Shown here piece after piece: positions 35,374 through 43,820 of a stretch of 64,000 nucleotides of DNA (position 1 is its first letter; each line of letters begins with the position of its first letter). The translations under genes and the position numbers were made by a program. The notes beneath the pieces were generated by a model. The model saw only the letters and a list, made by a program, of their open reading frames with translations. It was not told the DNA's origin and searched no databases. Where the stretch lies: positions 186,001 to 250,000 of the forward strand of contig JAMWZD010000003.1 in NCBI GenBank assembly GCA_024304995.1, written 5' to 3'. This stretch comes from Rickettsiales bacterium (lineage in GTDB: Bacteria > Pseudomonadota > Alphaproteobacteria > Rickettsiales > UBA998).

Positions 35374-36570
35374 TGCGTTCACTGCTTTTGCAATGCGGAC
35401 GCAGGCTTCATTAAGCGCATCTTCTGATGTGGCATAAGAAATGCGGAAATACCCTTCAGAGCCAAATGCGCTACCTGGTACAGCGGCGACCAATGCATCT
35501 TCCAGCAAGTAGGCGCAAACATCCATAGAGTTTTCTAACGTTTTTCCAGATGGTGTAGTTTTGCCAAATAATCCTGAACAATCTGGGAACACATAAAATG
35601 CTCCGATAGGAGTGGAACAGTCCAGCCCGTCAATTGCGTTCAACGCATCCACCACCAAATCACGACGTTTCGCAAAGGCTTTCAGCCAGTCTTTCAAAAA
35701 ATCATGAGAGCCATTCAATGCTTCCACTGCCGCAGCCTGTGAGATGCTGCATGGATTGGACGTGGAGTGAGATTGAATCGAGCTAATTGCTTTGATAATG
35801 TTCTCAGAACCACCTGCATATCCTATGCGCCAGCCTGTCATAGAGTATGACTTGGATACACCATTCACAGTAACGGTGCGCTCTGCCAGTTCAGGCACGA
35901 CATCCGCAATCGTAGCATATTCAAACCCGTCATAGACCAGATATTCATATATATCATCAGACAGAATCATGACATGTGGATGCTTTTTCAACACCTCACC
36001 CAAAGCGCGTAATTCTTTCTTGCTATAGGCTTTGCCGCTTGGGTTGGACGGCGAGTTTAAAATCAGCCATTTGGTGTTTGGCGTAATTGCCTTTTCCAGC
36101 AATGTTGGCGTTAGTTTAAGGTCTGTATCCTTTCCACATTCCACAATCACTGGCGTGCCTTCGGCAACATACACCATATCAGGATAAGATACCCAAAATG
36201 GTGTCGGGATGATCACTTCATCGCCTTTGCTGACGGTAGCGAGCAGTGCATTAAAAATCACCTGCTTTGCACCGCAGCCCACCACAATTTGATTGCGGTT
36301 AAAATCCAGATTATTATCGCGTTTGAATTTTGCAATGACAGCGTCTTTCAGTTCAGGCGTGCCGCCCACAGGCGTATATTTGGTTTTGCCTGCATGAATG
36401 GCATTAATGGCTGCTTTTTTAATGTGGTCTGGCGTGTCAAAGTCTGGCTCACCCGCGCCAAGTCCAATCACATCCTTTCCCGCCGCTCGCAATTCAGCGG
36501 CTTTGGCAGTGACTGCCATAGTTGGGGATGGTTTTACAGCATTTAAGCGTTCAGCAAGTAGGTCTGACAT
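35365..36570 (-). CDS. aspartate/aromatic aminotransferase, class I (AspC type)
   Basis: 401-residue PLP enzyme. GLGAGEPDFDTPDHIKKAA at the N-terminus, SPSNPSGKAYSKKEL, and the PLP-binding Lys in VNGVSKSYSMTGWRIGYAGG are characteristic of the Ib-type aspartate aminotransferases common in Alphaproteobacteria; these can also accept prephenate. Single-gene unit on the minus strand, 102 bases from the divergent EamA gene. Confidence 0.93.
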   Translation of the reverse strand: MSDLLAERLNAVKPSPTMAVTAKAAELRAAGKDVIGLGAGEPDFDTPDHIKKAAINAIHAGKTKYTPVGGTPELKDAVIAKFKRDNNLDFNRNQIVVGCGAKQVIFNALLATVSKGDEVIIPTPFWVSYPDMVYVAEGTPVIVECGKDTDLKLTPTLLEKAITPNTKWLILNSPSNPSGKAYSKKELRALGEVLKKHPHVMILSDDIYEYLVYDGFEYATIADVVPELAERTVTVNGVSKSYSMTGWRIGYAGGSENIIKAISSIQSHSTSNPCSISQAAAVEALNGSHDFLKDWLKAFAKRRDLVVDALNAIDGLDCSTPIGAFYVFPDCSGLFGKTTPSGKTLENSMDVCAYLLEDALVAAVPGSAFGSEGYFRISYATSEDALNEACVRIAKAVNALK

Positions 36571-36672
36571 AATATTCCTTCATCATATTTATTTTCTTTA
36601 AAACCACATTATAAATAGTTTAGCAAGTCTCACAGCGCTTGTATGATATGAATTCTGTGTTACAACCCTTAT

Positions 36673-37551
36673 ATGCCCTATCAATATGCACTACTTGCCG
36701 TACTCATCAGCGCCGCGTGGGGTGGAAATTTTGTGGCGGCGCGTATCGTGCTGGATGTGTTCCCGCCCTATATGCTGCTGACGTTTCGCTTTCTGGGCAT
36801 GTTGATTATACTCATTCCATTTTTCCCGAAACCTACGATTCCGCTAAAACATATCATCGCGCTTTCTGCCTTGCTGGGGTCGGTGCATTTTACGCTGATG
36901 TTTTCCGCGTTGTATTTTGGGCTGGATGTGCAGCATATGGTGATCTCCACGCAGCTTGGTGTGCCATTTTCCTGCTTGCTGGGAACGGTGTTTTTTAAAG
37001 ACAAAATCGGTCTGACGCGCACAACGGGCATTATCATATCATTTGTCGGAATTTGTATTATCTGCATTTCGCCTCGGCTGCTGTCTCAGCTTTGGCAGTT
37101 TGGCATGGCATGTGGCGCAGCCTTTGCATGGGCAGTGGCGAATATTTATATGAAACGTCTGGGCAATATCAATATTCTCAGCGTGCTGGCATGGGTGTCT
37201 GTGTTTGCTGTGCCACAACTTGCATTATGTAGCTATATTTTTGAAACAGGGCAAATTGAAGCGCTTCATGAAGCAGGATGGCGCATCTGGGGAGCCATGT
37301 CTTATATTGTGATTGCCTGCACCATTTTCGCTTTTGGCGGGTGGTATTGGTTGCTATCCCGTTTTGACGTGTCTCAGGTTGTGCCATATTCCTTGCTTGT
37401 GCCTGTGTTCGGGTTTCTGGCAGTGCAGATATTCTTCAAAGAACCTGTGACCATCTATTATGTTATAGGGGGGATCACGGTAATTATCGGAGTTGCCATC
37501 ATCACCTTCCGCCGCCCAAAAAATTACCGCAATGTCACTACAATAAACTGA
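36673..37551 (+). CDS. EamA/DMT-family transporter
   Basis: 292 residues with ten hydrophobic helices in two EamA repeats. SAAWGGNFVAARIVLDVFPP at the start and FAWAVANIYMKRLGNINIL in the middle are the repeat openings. Such proteins export amino acids or metabolites. The placement divergent to an aspartate/aromatic aminotransferase may hint at an amino-acid-related substrate, but that is only context. Followed after 52 bases by a Gly-rich orphan. Confidence 0.9.
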   Translation: MPYQYALLAVLISAAWGGNFVAARIVLDVFPPYMLLTFRFLGMLIILIPFFPKPTIPLKHIIALSALLGSVHFTLMFSALYFGLDVQHMVISTQLGVPFSCLLGTVFFKDKIGLTRTTGIIISFVGICIICISPRLLSQLWQFGMACGAAFAWAVANIYMKRLGNINILSVLAWVSVFAVPQLALCSYIFETGQIEALHEAGWRIWGAMSYIVIACTIFAFGGWYWLLSRFDVSQVVPYSLLVPVFGFLAVQIFFKEPVTIYYVIGGITVIIGVAIITFRRPKNYRNVTTIN

Positions 37552-37603
37552 CATTGTCACTGAATAGTCATATATGCGTGATATGTTTTGGTTAAGGTAA
37601 GGT

Positions 37604-38512
37604 ATGGCAACAAAAGCGCTGCGACAACGACGAATGGATTATGTCCGTTCTGATGCGATAGAAACGCCCGAGGGCACAGTCTATCATGTTATGCTGCAAC
37701 CTAAAAAGGGTGAGCCACCTGTCACAGCTTTGGAAATGGCAACCCAGCGTGATTTTACTATCGGTATTAGTGCTGCTTCTTTAACATTGCTGACTATTGT
37801 TGGTTTCACTGGTGGTGTGGGGCTTGGATTATCTGCCTTAATCGTAGGGGCGGGCGCTGCTTTAGGGGCTGCAAGTGATTATACGCGCAATAAAAGAGAG
37901 CTTGAAGATGGAGTCATCATTGGCAAACCACAACCAGTCAATCGTGATACGGTAAAAACAGCATTAAGCTGGGGCTTTCTGGCAAAAGTGCTGGTGATGG
38001 GCGCTGCGGTGGTTGGTGCGGTGACAGGGTTGAACGTTCCTGGTGCAGAGTTGTTTGAACAGGCATGGACAGAAGCCGCTTCAAATGGACTGCCATCGCA
38101 GATTGGGGCAGTGATGAAAGCAGTGCCTGCCAGCGTGGATATGCTGGCGTTTGGAGCTGGCAGTGCCTACGGCGCGTCAAAAGGGGCGCATGTGGGCATT
38201 GAGCGCATGAAGAACGAATATGAAAAAGCGCAGGTGAAACATCAGCGCCCCAATCTGATCATTGAATCTGCAATGGAAAAGAATATGGGGGTGGGGGAAG
38301 CGATAGTCAATGTGGTTGCTCCTGCGGTGACAGGTGGCATAGCTTCAGAATTTCTCAACGCCGCATCTGCTGCCAAAACAGAGATAGACGGACATGTGGA
38401 ACATCGTGAAACTGAAAAAGAAAATCAGGATGGTTTAGTGCATAGTTTTGTGAAGGCAGAAGAAATGCGCAGAGATGCTGGCAAGGCTGCGATTGTGGAA
38501 CATAGCATCTGA
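37604..38512 (+). CDS. hypothetical protein with two Gly/Ala-rich hydrophobic regions
   Basis: 302 residues, unrecognised. Start at 37604 is preceded by AAGG. Hydrophobic stretches lie near 50-90 (LTLLTIVGFTGGVGLGLSAL), 125-145 (FLAKVLVMGAAVVGAVTGL) and 180-205 (AFGAGSAYGASKGAHVGI), each followed by a charged helix (RNKRELEDG; ERMKNEYEKAQVK). The last region resembles the shared segment of the two small proteins at 56.3 and 56.6 kb. No signal peptide. Looks like a membrane-associated protein with cytoplasmic coiled helices. Confidence 0.78.
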   Translation: MATKALRQRRMDYVRSDAIETPEGTVYHVMLQPKKGEPPVTALEMATQRDFTIGISAASLTLLTIVGFTGGVGLGLSALIVGAGAALGAASDYTRNKRELEDGVIIGKPQPVNRDTVKTALSWGFLAKVLVMGAAVVGAVTGLNVPGAELFEQAWTEAASNGLPSQIGAVMKAVPASVDMLAFGAGSAYGASKGAHVGIERMKNEYEKAQVKHQRPNLIIESAMEKNMGVGEAIVNVVAPAVTGGIASEFLNAASAAKTEIDGHVEHRETEKENQDGLVHSFVKAEEMRRDAGKAAIVEHSI

Positions 38513-38523
38513 AACAGATTCTA

Positions 38524-38599
38524 ATAAACTAGGCAAATAATACCTATCTTGCATCTAAAATCACATTATGGCATGATAAAAATATCATAAACTAGGCAA
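38524..38599. promoter_or_regulatory. direct repeats and dyad upstream of the flagellar operon
   Basis: The 13-base word ATAAACTAGGCAA occurs at 38524-38536 and again at 38587-38599, exactly 63 bases (about six helical turns) apart. The second copy overlaps a dyad, ATGATA (38573-38578), AAAA, TATCAT (38583-38588). The pair lies about 90-165 bases before fliL, in the only sizeable gap ahead of the flagellar genes, so it is a plausible activator or repressor site. Confidence 0.5.
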
Positions 38600-38689
38600 T
38601 AAATGTGCCTGTATAAACGAAAATTTAACAGTTTCGGGTGAAGCTATGACATACGTGATAATGTATCAGGATGCATATAAGGGGCAATG

Positions 38690-39226
38690 ATGGCTGACGA
38701 AGAAGAACTTGAATTTGATGGTGAGACGGAAGAAGGAGAAAGCAAGGGCAAAAAAGGAATTATTCTGCTTTTACTGCTCGTGCTGTTGATCGGTGCTGGC
38801 GCGGGTCTGTATTTTACAGGTATGCTTGACTCGTTTATCAATAAAGAAGAAACGGAAGTGGCTGAAGTTGTTGAAGGTGAAGAGGCAAAGCCTGCCAGCA
38901 CCAGCAAAAAAGAACCGCTGGAAGTGCTGTATTATGAGCTTCCTGAAATTATGGTGAATCTTTCACCTGGGTCGGCAACTCCAAGTTTTGCAAAAATGGA
39001 CATTACTATTGAAGTGGAAAGTCAGGAAGTGGTGACAAAACTTGAAGCAGTGAAACCAAAAATCATGGATGTTATCAACACATATGTGCGTGAACTGCGC
39101 CCGGGAGACCTCAAAGGGTCTGCAGGTATTCAGCGCCTCCGCGAAGAAGTGATGATGCGCATTAACAAAACAATAGACCCACATGAAATAAGTAATGTGT
39201 TGTTCACAGAAATTTTAATTCAGTAG
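38690..39226 (+). CDS. fliL: flagellar basal-body protein FliL
   Basis: 178 residues. A short acidic cytoplasmic start, one membrane helix (IILLLLLVLLIGAGAGLYF), then the periplasmic stomatin-like domain (YYELPEIMVNLSPGS; MDITIEVESQEVVTKLEA). FliL rings the stator and supports torque. AAGGGG five bases upstream favours the ATG at 38690 over the one at 38687. First gene of fliL-fliM-DUF6468-motE. Confidence 0.95.
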   Translation: MADEEELEFDGETEEGESKGKKGIILLLLLVLLIGAGAGLYFTGMLDSFINKEETEVAEVVEGEEAKPASTSKKEPLEVLYYELPEIMVNLSPGSATPSFAKMDITIEVESQEVVTKLEAVKPKIMDVINTYVRELRPGDLKGSAGIQRLREEVMMRINKTIDPHEISNVLFTEILIQ

Positions 39227-39233
39227 AGATAAA

Positions 39234-40331
39234 ATGGCCGATAACGAAAATCAGGACGAACCTATAGATGACGCAGCGGCTGCTGCAGAATGGGCTGCCA
39301 TGATGGATGCAGAAGAATCAGCTGATGCTTCTGCTGCAGATGACGGGGATGATGAAGAGGACGGTCGTGTTTTGAATCAGGATGAGATTGATCTGCTGCT
39401 TGGCTTTGATGCCAAAGAAGAAGCACGAGATGCCAATACAGGGTTAAGTGCCATTCTGGGCAAATCGCGCATGGCATATGAAAAGCTGCCTATGCTTGAA
39501 GTGGTGTTTGACCGCATGGTGCGCGTGCTTTCCACCTCATTGCGTAACTTCACATCTGATAACGTTGATGTCAGCATAGATTCTATGGTGTCACTGCGTT
39601 TTGATGAATATCTCAATTCCGTGCCACTGCCTGCATTGCTCGTGGTGTTCCGCGCGGCAGAATGGGAGAATTTCGGGCTGGCGATGGTAGATAGCTCACT
39701 GGTTTATTCAATGGTGGATGTGTTGCTTGGCGGGCGACGCAGTGGCAAGTCCGTCCGCGTGGAAGGGCGACCTTACACGACGATTGAACAGGATATTGTG
39801 AAATCTCTGATTGATATTGTACTGGCAGATATGAGCCAGTCCTTTGACCCGATCTCACCTGTGACCTTCCAATATGAACGCACGGAAAATAATCCGCGCT
39901 TTGCCACTATTACGCGCCCAAATAATGCTGCGCTGCTGGTAAAATTGCGGGTGGATATGGATGATCGTGGTGGTTTGATCCACATATTACTGCCACATGA
40001 GACGCTGGAACCAATTCGTGATCTGCTCTCACAGATTTTTATGGGGGAAAAATTCGGGCAGGATACAGCGTGGGAACGTCATATGGGGCGTGAAATTACC
40101 AGCTCCAAAATTCTGGTGCAGGCATTATTAGATGAAAAAGATGTGTCCATCCGAGATCTGGTGAATTTGAAAGTGGGCAGCACGATATTGCTAAACAAAG
40201 AACCTAATGATGATGTGGTGCTGAAATGTGGCGATGTCCATCTCGCAAATGCAAAATTAGGTCGCGTGGGTGACAAAATTGCAGTGTCTCTGCTTGATAA
40301 TATTAAAGCGCGAAGCGACCAAAATCAATAA
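39234..40331 (+). CDS. fliM: flagellar motor switch protein FliM
   Basis: 365 residues. The CheY-P-binding helix, LNQDEIDLLLGF (residues 47-58), sits behind a ~45-residue acidic/Ala-rich extension instead of at the very N-terminus as in E. coli. The CheC-like middle domain (VSLRFDEYLNSVPLPALLVV; GRPYTTIEQDIVKSL) and C-terminal SpoA domain (SIRDLVNLKVGSTILL) are intact. Controls rotation direction. Seven bases from fliL. Confidence 0.96.
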   Translation: MADNENQDEPIDDAAAAAEWAAMMDAEESADASAADDGDDEEDGRVLNQDEIDLLLGFDAKEEARDANTGLSAILGKSRMAYEKLPMLEVVFDRMVRVLSTSLRNFTSDNVDVSIDSMVSLRFDEYLNSVPLPALLVVFRAAEWENFGLAMVDSSLVYSMVDVLLGGRRSGKSVRVEGRPYTTIEQDIVKSLIDIVLADMSQSFDPISPVTFQYERTENNPRFATITRPNNAALLVKLRVDMDDRGGLIHILLPHETLEPIRDLLSQIFMGEKFGQDTAWERHMGREITSSKILVQALLDEKDVSIRDLVNLKVGSTILLNKEPNDDVVLKCGDVHLANAKLGRVGDKIAVSLLDNIKARSDQNQ

Positions 40332-40369
40332 AACGTATAAACTTATGAAACTTATTGGCGGAAATTATT

Positions 40370-41020
40370 ATGTCTGACTTACTTTTAAAACTGTTACTCG
40401 AAGTTTCCGTTGCCATTATGCTTGGCATCACCATTTACTATTGCATTAAGCTGAATAAACGCATCCAGATTTTGCAGGATTCCAAATCCGAACTGGCGCA
40501 GCTTATCATGAAATTCGATGAATCCACGCAGCAGGCAACGCAATCTATTGTGGAAATTCAAAAAGCCAGCAAGAAAATTAATGATAATATTCAGGAAAAG
40601 CTGAACAAGGCAAACTTTATTGCAGATGATCTGGCATTTATGATTGAGCGCGGCAACAAGATGGCTGACCAGATGGAGGGGCAAATTGCGGGGTCTCGCA
40701 AAGTGGCAGCTCCTGCTACTCCAAAAAAAGAAGCGGTGATGGATGAAAAAACAGAAAAAGCGCAACGTGCGGTGCGCATGGCACGCAGACCAAGCCGTGA
40801 AGATCGTGAATCTGCCAAAGACGAAATGATGCAGGAAGCGCAGGCAAAAGCATCTGGTGGCAAAGACGCGGCAGATAAGAAAGGCATTGAAGCCATGATG
40901 AACCGCATCAGCGAGTTGAAATCTGGCAAAACAGAAGAAAAGAAACATCGCCCGATTGCCAGAATGCGCACCAAGTCTGAGCGTGATCTGTTGGATGCAT
41001 TACAGAAGAAAGAGGTGTAA
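40370..41020 (+). CDS. DUF6468 flagellar-operon protein
   Basis: 216 residues. One N-terminal membrane helix (LLEVSVAIMLGITIYYCIKL) followed by a long coiled-coil (LQDSKSELAQLIMKFDESTQ; EIQKASKKINDNIQEKLNKA) and a basic, low-complexity C-terminal part. DUF6468 is an alphaproteobacterial family placed between fliM and motE; its exact role in the motor is not known to me. The ATG at 40370 has GGCGGA seven bases before it; an in-frame TTG at 40355 is less likely. Confidence 0.88.
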   Translation: MSDLLLKLLLEVSVAIMLGITIYYCIKLNKRIQILQDSKSELAQLIMKFDESTQQATQSIVEIQKASKKINDNIQEKLNKANFIADDLAFMIERGNKMADQMEGQIAGSRKVAAPATPKKEAVMDEKTEKAQRAVRMARRPSREDRESAKDEMMQEAQAKASGGKDAADKKGIEAMMNRISELKSGKTEEKKHRPIARMRTKSERDLLDALQKKEV

Positions 41021-41023
41021 GGC

Positions 41024-41713
41024 ATGAATCCATTTTCTTTCGCGCGCCATATCCGCATTCTTCCTGTAACCATTGCATCGCTCAGTTTGCTGCTTTGCGC
41101 AAAAATGGTCGATATTTATGAAACAGGAAACCAGTTTTCACAAATGTTCCTTCCAACATCAGCCGTGGCGCAGGAAGAAGCACCTGTAAAACAGGCTGAA
41201 GAACAGCAGCCAGATGAACAGGAAGTGGCCGCGCTAGAAGAACCATCAGACCCGCTGGAAGCAGCGCAGGAAGATAAACGTGAGTTTAGCGAGATTGAAC
41301 TGGATATTCTGCAAAGCCTGTCTGAGCGCCGTGAAGCACTGGATGCGCTGGAAAAAGAAATCCGCATGAAGGAATCTGTGCTGGAAGCGACTGAGCAACG
41401 GCTGGACAATAAAATCACGGAGATAAAGACGTTTGAAAAAACCATGCGCGAGTTGCTGAAAGAATATGATGAAAAAGAAGACGCAAAAATTCGCTCACTT
41501 GTGAAGATTTATGAGAATATGAAGCCAAAAGAAGCTGCACGTATTTTTGATGAACTTGAAATGCCGATTCTGCTGTTGGTGGCAGACCGCATGTCTGAAC
41601 GTCGTGCTGCGCCCATTTTTGCAAAGATGTCACCGCTCAAAGCCAAGCAGCTGACGGTAGAGCTGGCAGAGCAACGCAAGGTGCGCGCAGAAAAAACGGT
41701 GTTGCCGCAGTAA
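41024..41713 (+). CDS. motE: MotE-like flagellar motor chaperone
   Basis: 229 residues. Signal-peptide-like start (RILPVTIASLSLLLCAKMVD), an acidic linker, a coiled-coil (RREALDALEKEIRMKESVLE), and the C-terminal MgtE_N/FliG-like helical repeat (KIYENMKPKEAARIFDEL; ADRMSERRAAPIFAKMSP). This is the MotE architecture; in Sinorhizobium MotE is a periplasmic chaperone for MotC. No motA, motB or motC is in the window. Ends the flagellar block, followed eight bases later by palindromic repeat D. Confidence 0.9.
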   Translation: MNPFSFARHIRILPVTIASLSLLLCAKMVDIYETGNQFSQMFLPTSAVAQEEAPVKQAEEQQPDEQEVAALEEPSDPLEAAQEDKREFSEIELDILQSLSERREALDALEKEIRMKESVLEATEQRLDNKITEIKTFEKTMRELLKEYDEKEDAKIRSLVKIYENMKPKEAARIFDELEMPILLLVADRMSERRAAPIFAKMSPLKAKQLTVELAEQRKVRAEKTVLPQ

Positions 41714-41720
41714 CGCGCTC

Positions 41721-41803
41721 GTCATGCTGAGGCGAAGCCGAAGCATCCAGAGACTCTTGCTCCAAGCCGATGGATGGATTCTTCGGCGTTGCCTCAGAAT
41801 GAC
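41721..41803. repeat. dispersed palindromic repeat, copy D
   Basis: GTCATGCTGAGGCGAAGCC at the left (41721) pairs with GGCGTTGCCTCAGAATGAC ending at 41803, with inner GAAGCATCC / GGATTCTTC arms. Begins eight bases after the motE stop. Confidence 0.92.
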
Positions 41804-41857
41804 AGAGAAATTACTTTAAAAATTGCGCATTTTCATGCCGTGCGTTAAAGATATGGC

Positions 41858-43159
41858 ATGAGCCATAATACGCCCGCCATCATCATAGACAATGTCAGCA
41901 AGACATATAAAATCTATAACAAACCGATTGACCGTTTGAAGCAGTCTTTCATGGGAGGGCGCAAGCATTATTTCACTGAATATGATGCATTGCAGCCGCT
42001 TTCACTAGAAATTCAAAAAGGGCAAACGGTGGGGATTATTGGTGAGAATGGATCAGGAAAATCTACACTATTGCAGCTTATTACCAATACGCTGACGCCG
42101 ACCACAGGTAGCATCACGGTGGATGGCAGAGTGTCTGCGTTGCTGGAGCTTGGCGCGGGATTTAACCCTGAATTTACGGGGCATGATAATATTTATCTTA
42201 ATGGCAGCATTCTGGGGTTAAGCACCGCAGAAATTGATGCGCTCTATGATGGGATTATTGCGTTTTCAGGGCTGGAGATGCGTATGATTCATCAGCCTGT
42301 CAGCACCTATTCTTCGGGAATGTATGTGCGGTTAGCGTTTGCTGTGGCGATTGCGGTGGAGCCTGATATTTTAATTGTGGATGAAGCGCTTGCGGTTGGC
42401 GATGAAGGGTTTCAGCGCAAATGTTTTGCGCGCATTAAAGCCTTGCAGGAAGGAGGTGCGACCATTTTGTTTGTGTCCCATTCTGCGCGCACGATTATTG
42501 ATCTATGTGACCATGCCATTTTGTTGGATCATGGTGATATGCTCGCACAAGGCACGCCAGCGCATGTGGTGGCGCAGTATCACAAGATTCTGTTTGCCGA
42601 AGTGAAAGACAAACCTGCCATACGCGAAGCCATTTTGCGCGGTGCAGAGCCAAATGAGAACAAGGCGCAAGCAAATCAGGCTGCTCCAGAAAGCCGTGAG
42701 GTCTATATTCCTCAAGGCGCAACGATAGAAGAGGTGGCATTGCTGGATGCAAAAGGGCAGCCTGCGCAGATGCTTGAGCATAACAAACACTATCAGGTGC
42801 AGTTAAAAGTGAGTACGCAGCAAGCCTTCACCGAACTGCTTTATGCGATGACCATCAAGACCATGACGGGAATTGAGGTGGCGGCAGCCGTCTTTCATGG
42901 AAACGATGCACGCGCCGTGGCAGCGGGTGAGCAGATTACGGTGCGTTTCGGGTTTCCCTGCACTTTATATAAAGGCGATTATTTTATTAATGTTGGCGTG
43001 ATTCAACGTGTGCATGGTGTCACCAAATTCATTCACCGCATTACGGATGCATGTCACCTGAAAGTGCTGCCACTGAACGGGCTGGAGCGTGACAGGCGCA
43101 TTGAACCGCTGGGACTGGTGGATATTGGGATTGCGTGTGACGTTAAACACCTGTTTTAG
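41858..43159 (+). CDS. Wzt-like ABC transporter ATPase for surface polysaccharide export
   Basis: 433 residues. ATPase domain with Walker A IGENGSGKSTLL, the polysaccharide-exporter-type signature YSSGMYVRLAFAVA, and Walker B ILIVDEALAVGD. The extra C-terminal ~180 residues (EVALLDAKGQPAQMLEHNKH; YKGDYFINVGVIQRVHG) match the Wzt carbohydrate-binding domain that reads the modified end of O-antigen chains. The Wzm-type permease, normally adjacent, is missing here, and there are no glycosyltransferases. The 3' end overlaps the convergent gene by 17 bases. Confidence 0.93.
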   Translation: MSHNTPAIIIDNVSKTYKIYNKPIDRLKQSFMGGRKHYFTEYDALQPLSLEIQKGQTVGIIGENGSGKSTLLQLITNTLTPTTGSITVDGRVSALLELGAGFNPEFTGHDNIYLNGSILGLSTAEIDALYDGIIAFSGLEMRMIHQPVSTYSSGMYVRLAFAVAIAVEPDILIVDEALAVGDEGFQRKCFARIKALQEGGATILFVSHSARTIIDLCDHAILLDHGDMLAQGTPAHVVAQYHKILFAEVKDKPAIREAILRGAEPNENKAQANQAAPESREVYIPQGATIEEVALLDAKGQPAQMLEHNKHYQVQLKVSTQQAFTELLYAMTIKTMTGIEVAAAVFHGNDARAVAAGEQITVRFGFPCTLYKGDYFINVGVIQRVHGVTKFIHRITDACHLKVLPLNGLERDRRIEPLGLVDIGIACDVKHLF

Positions 43160-43820
43160 ATTTAGAGGGTTTGCTTTGTTCGTTTATATTTCTTCTTCTA
43201 TTTAGTTCATTTCTAATGAATTTAGACAAAAAAGGAAAAGATTTTTCACCAGAGACATTCATTAATAGTTCTAGTGGAGTTTTTACATATTTTTGAGGAA
43301 CTGCGATATTGCCAAATTGACTATTTATAATGTCTTGATCAGCAACATGTGTTTCTGCAGCACAAAAAACACCCTCTAAAAAATTTAAACGGTTAATAAT
43401 TATTTGCCTTAAGTATGTTGACATTTCATCTGTTACTTCAATTTCAATATCGCTGTCTTTTAATTCAGCAACATTCATATCTGTTCCTAGTAAAGCTGCT
43501 TGAAGTCTATGATAGTGATTTCTAAAAACTTTAAATGGTTTTTGATCTAACAAATTTTCTATGTTCTCAACATCATTTAGATGCTCAATAAAGTCAAAAG
43601 CTGTTTTGTTTTTACTCGTATTTTGCTGTGTCCATTTAAAAATCAAGTCTATAGCTTTTTCTTTTCTTGCTCTTTCATGTTCATCTTTATAACTTCTATC
43701 AACTATTCTCACTTGCTGAGCTAAGAAAAATATAACAATTAAATTTAATGCTGCTAGAAATGTTGAAATAACTTCAATTATGTTAAAATCATAAAGCTCG
43801 TTTGTTGGTGTAATTCCCAT
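43143..43820 (-). CDS. hypothetical single-pass membrane protein
   Basis: 225 residues, unrecognised, very AT-rich. One N-terminal helix (VISTFLAALNLIVIFFLAQQV) and a cytoplasmic, mostly helical body (RARKEKAIDLIFKWTQQNTS; NRLNFLEGVFCAAE). The layout resembles DUF4760-type proteins, not firmly. The start codon overlaps the sulfotransferase stop in a TAATG junction, so it is translated with that gene despite its different base composition. Confidence 0.78.
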   Translation of the reverse strand: MGITPTNELYDFNIIEVISTFLAALNLIVIFFLAQQVRIVDRSYKDEHERARKEKAIDLIFKWTQQNTSKNKTAFDFIEHLNDVENIENLLDQKPFKVFRNHYHRLQAALLGTDMNVAELKDSDIEIEVTDEMSTYLRQIIINRLNFLEGVFCAAETHVADQDIINSQFGNIAVPQKYVKTPLELLMNVSGEKSFPFLSKFIRNELNRRRNINEQSKPSKSKTGV

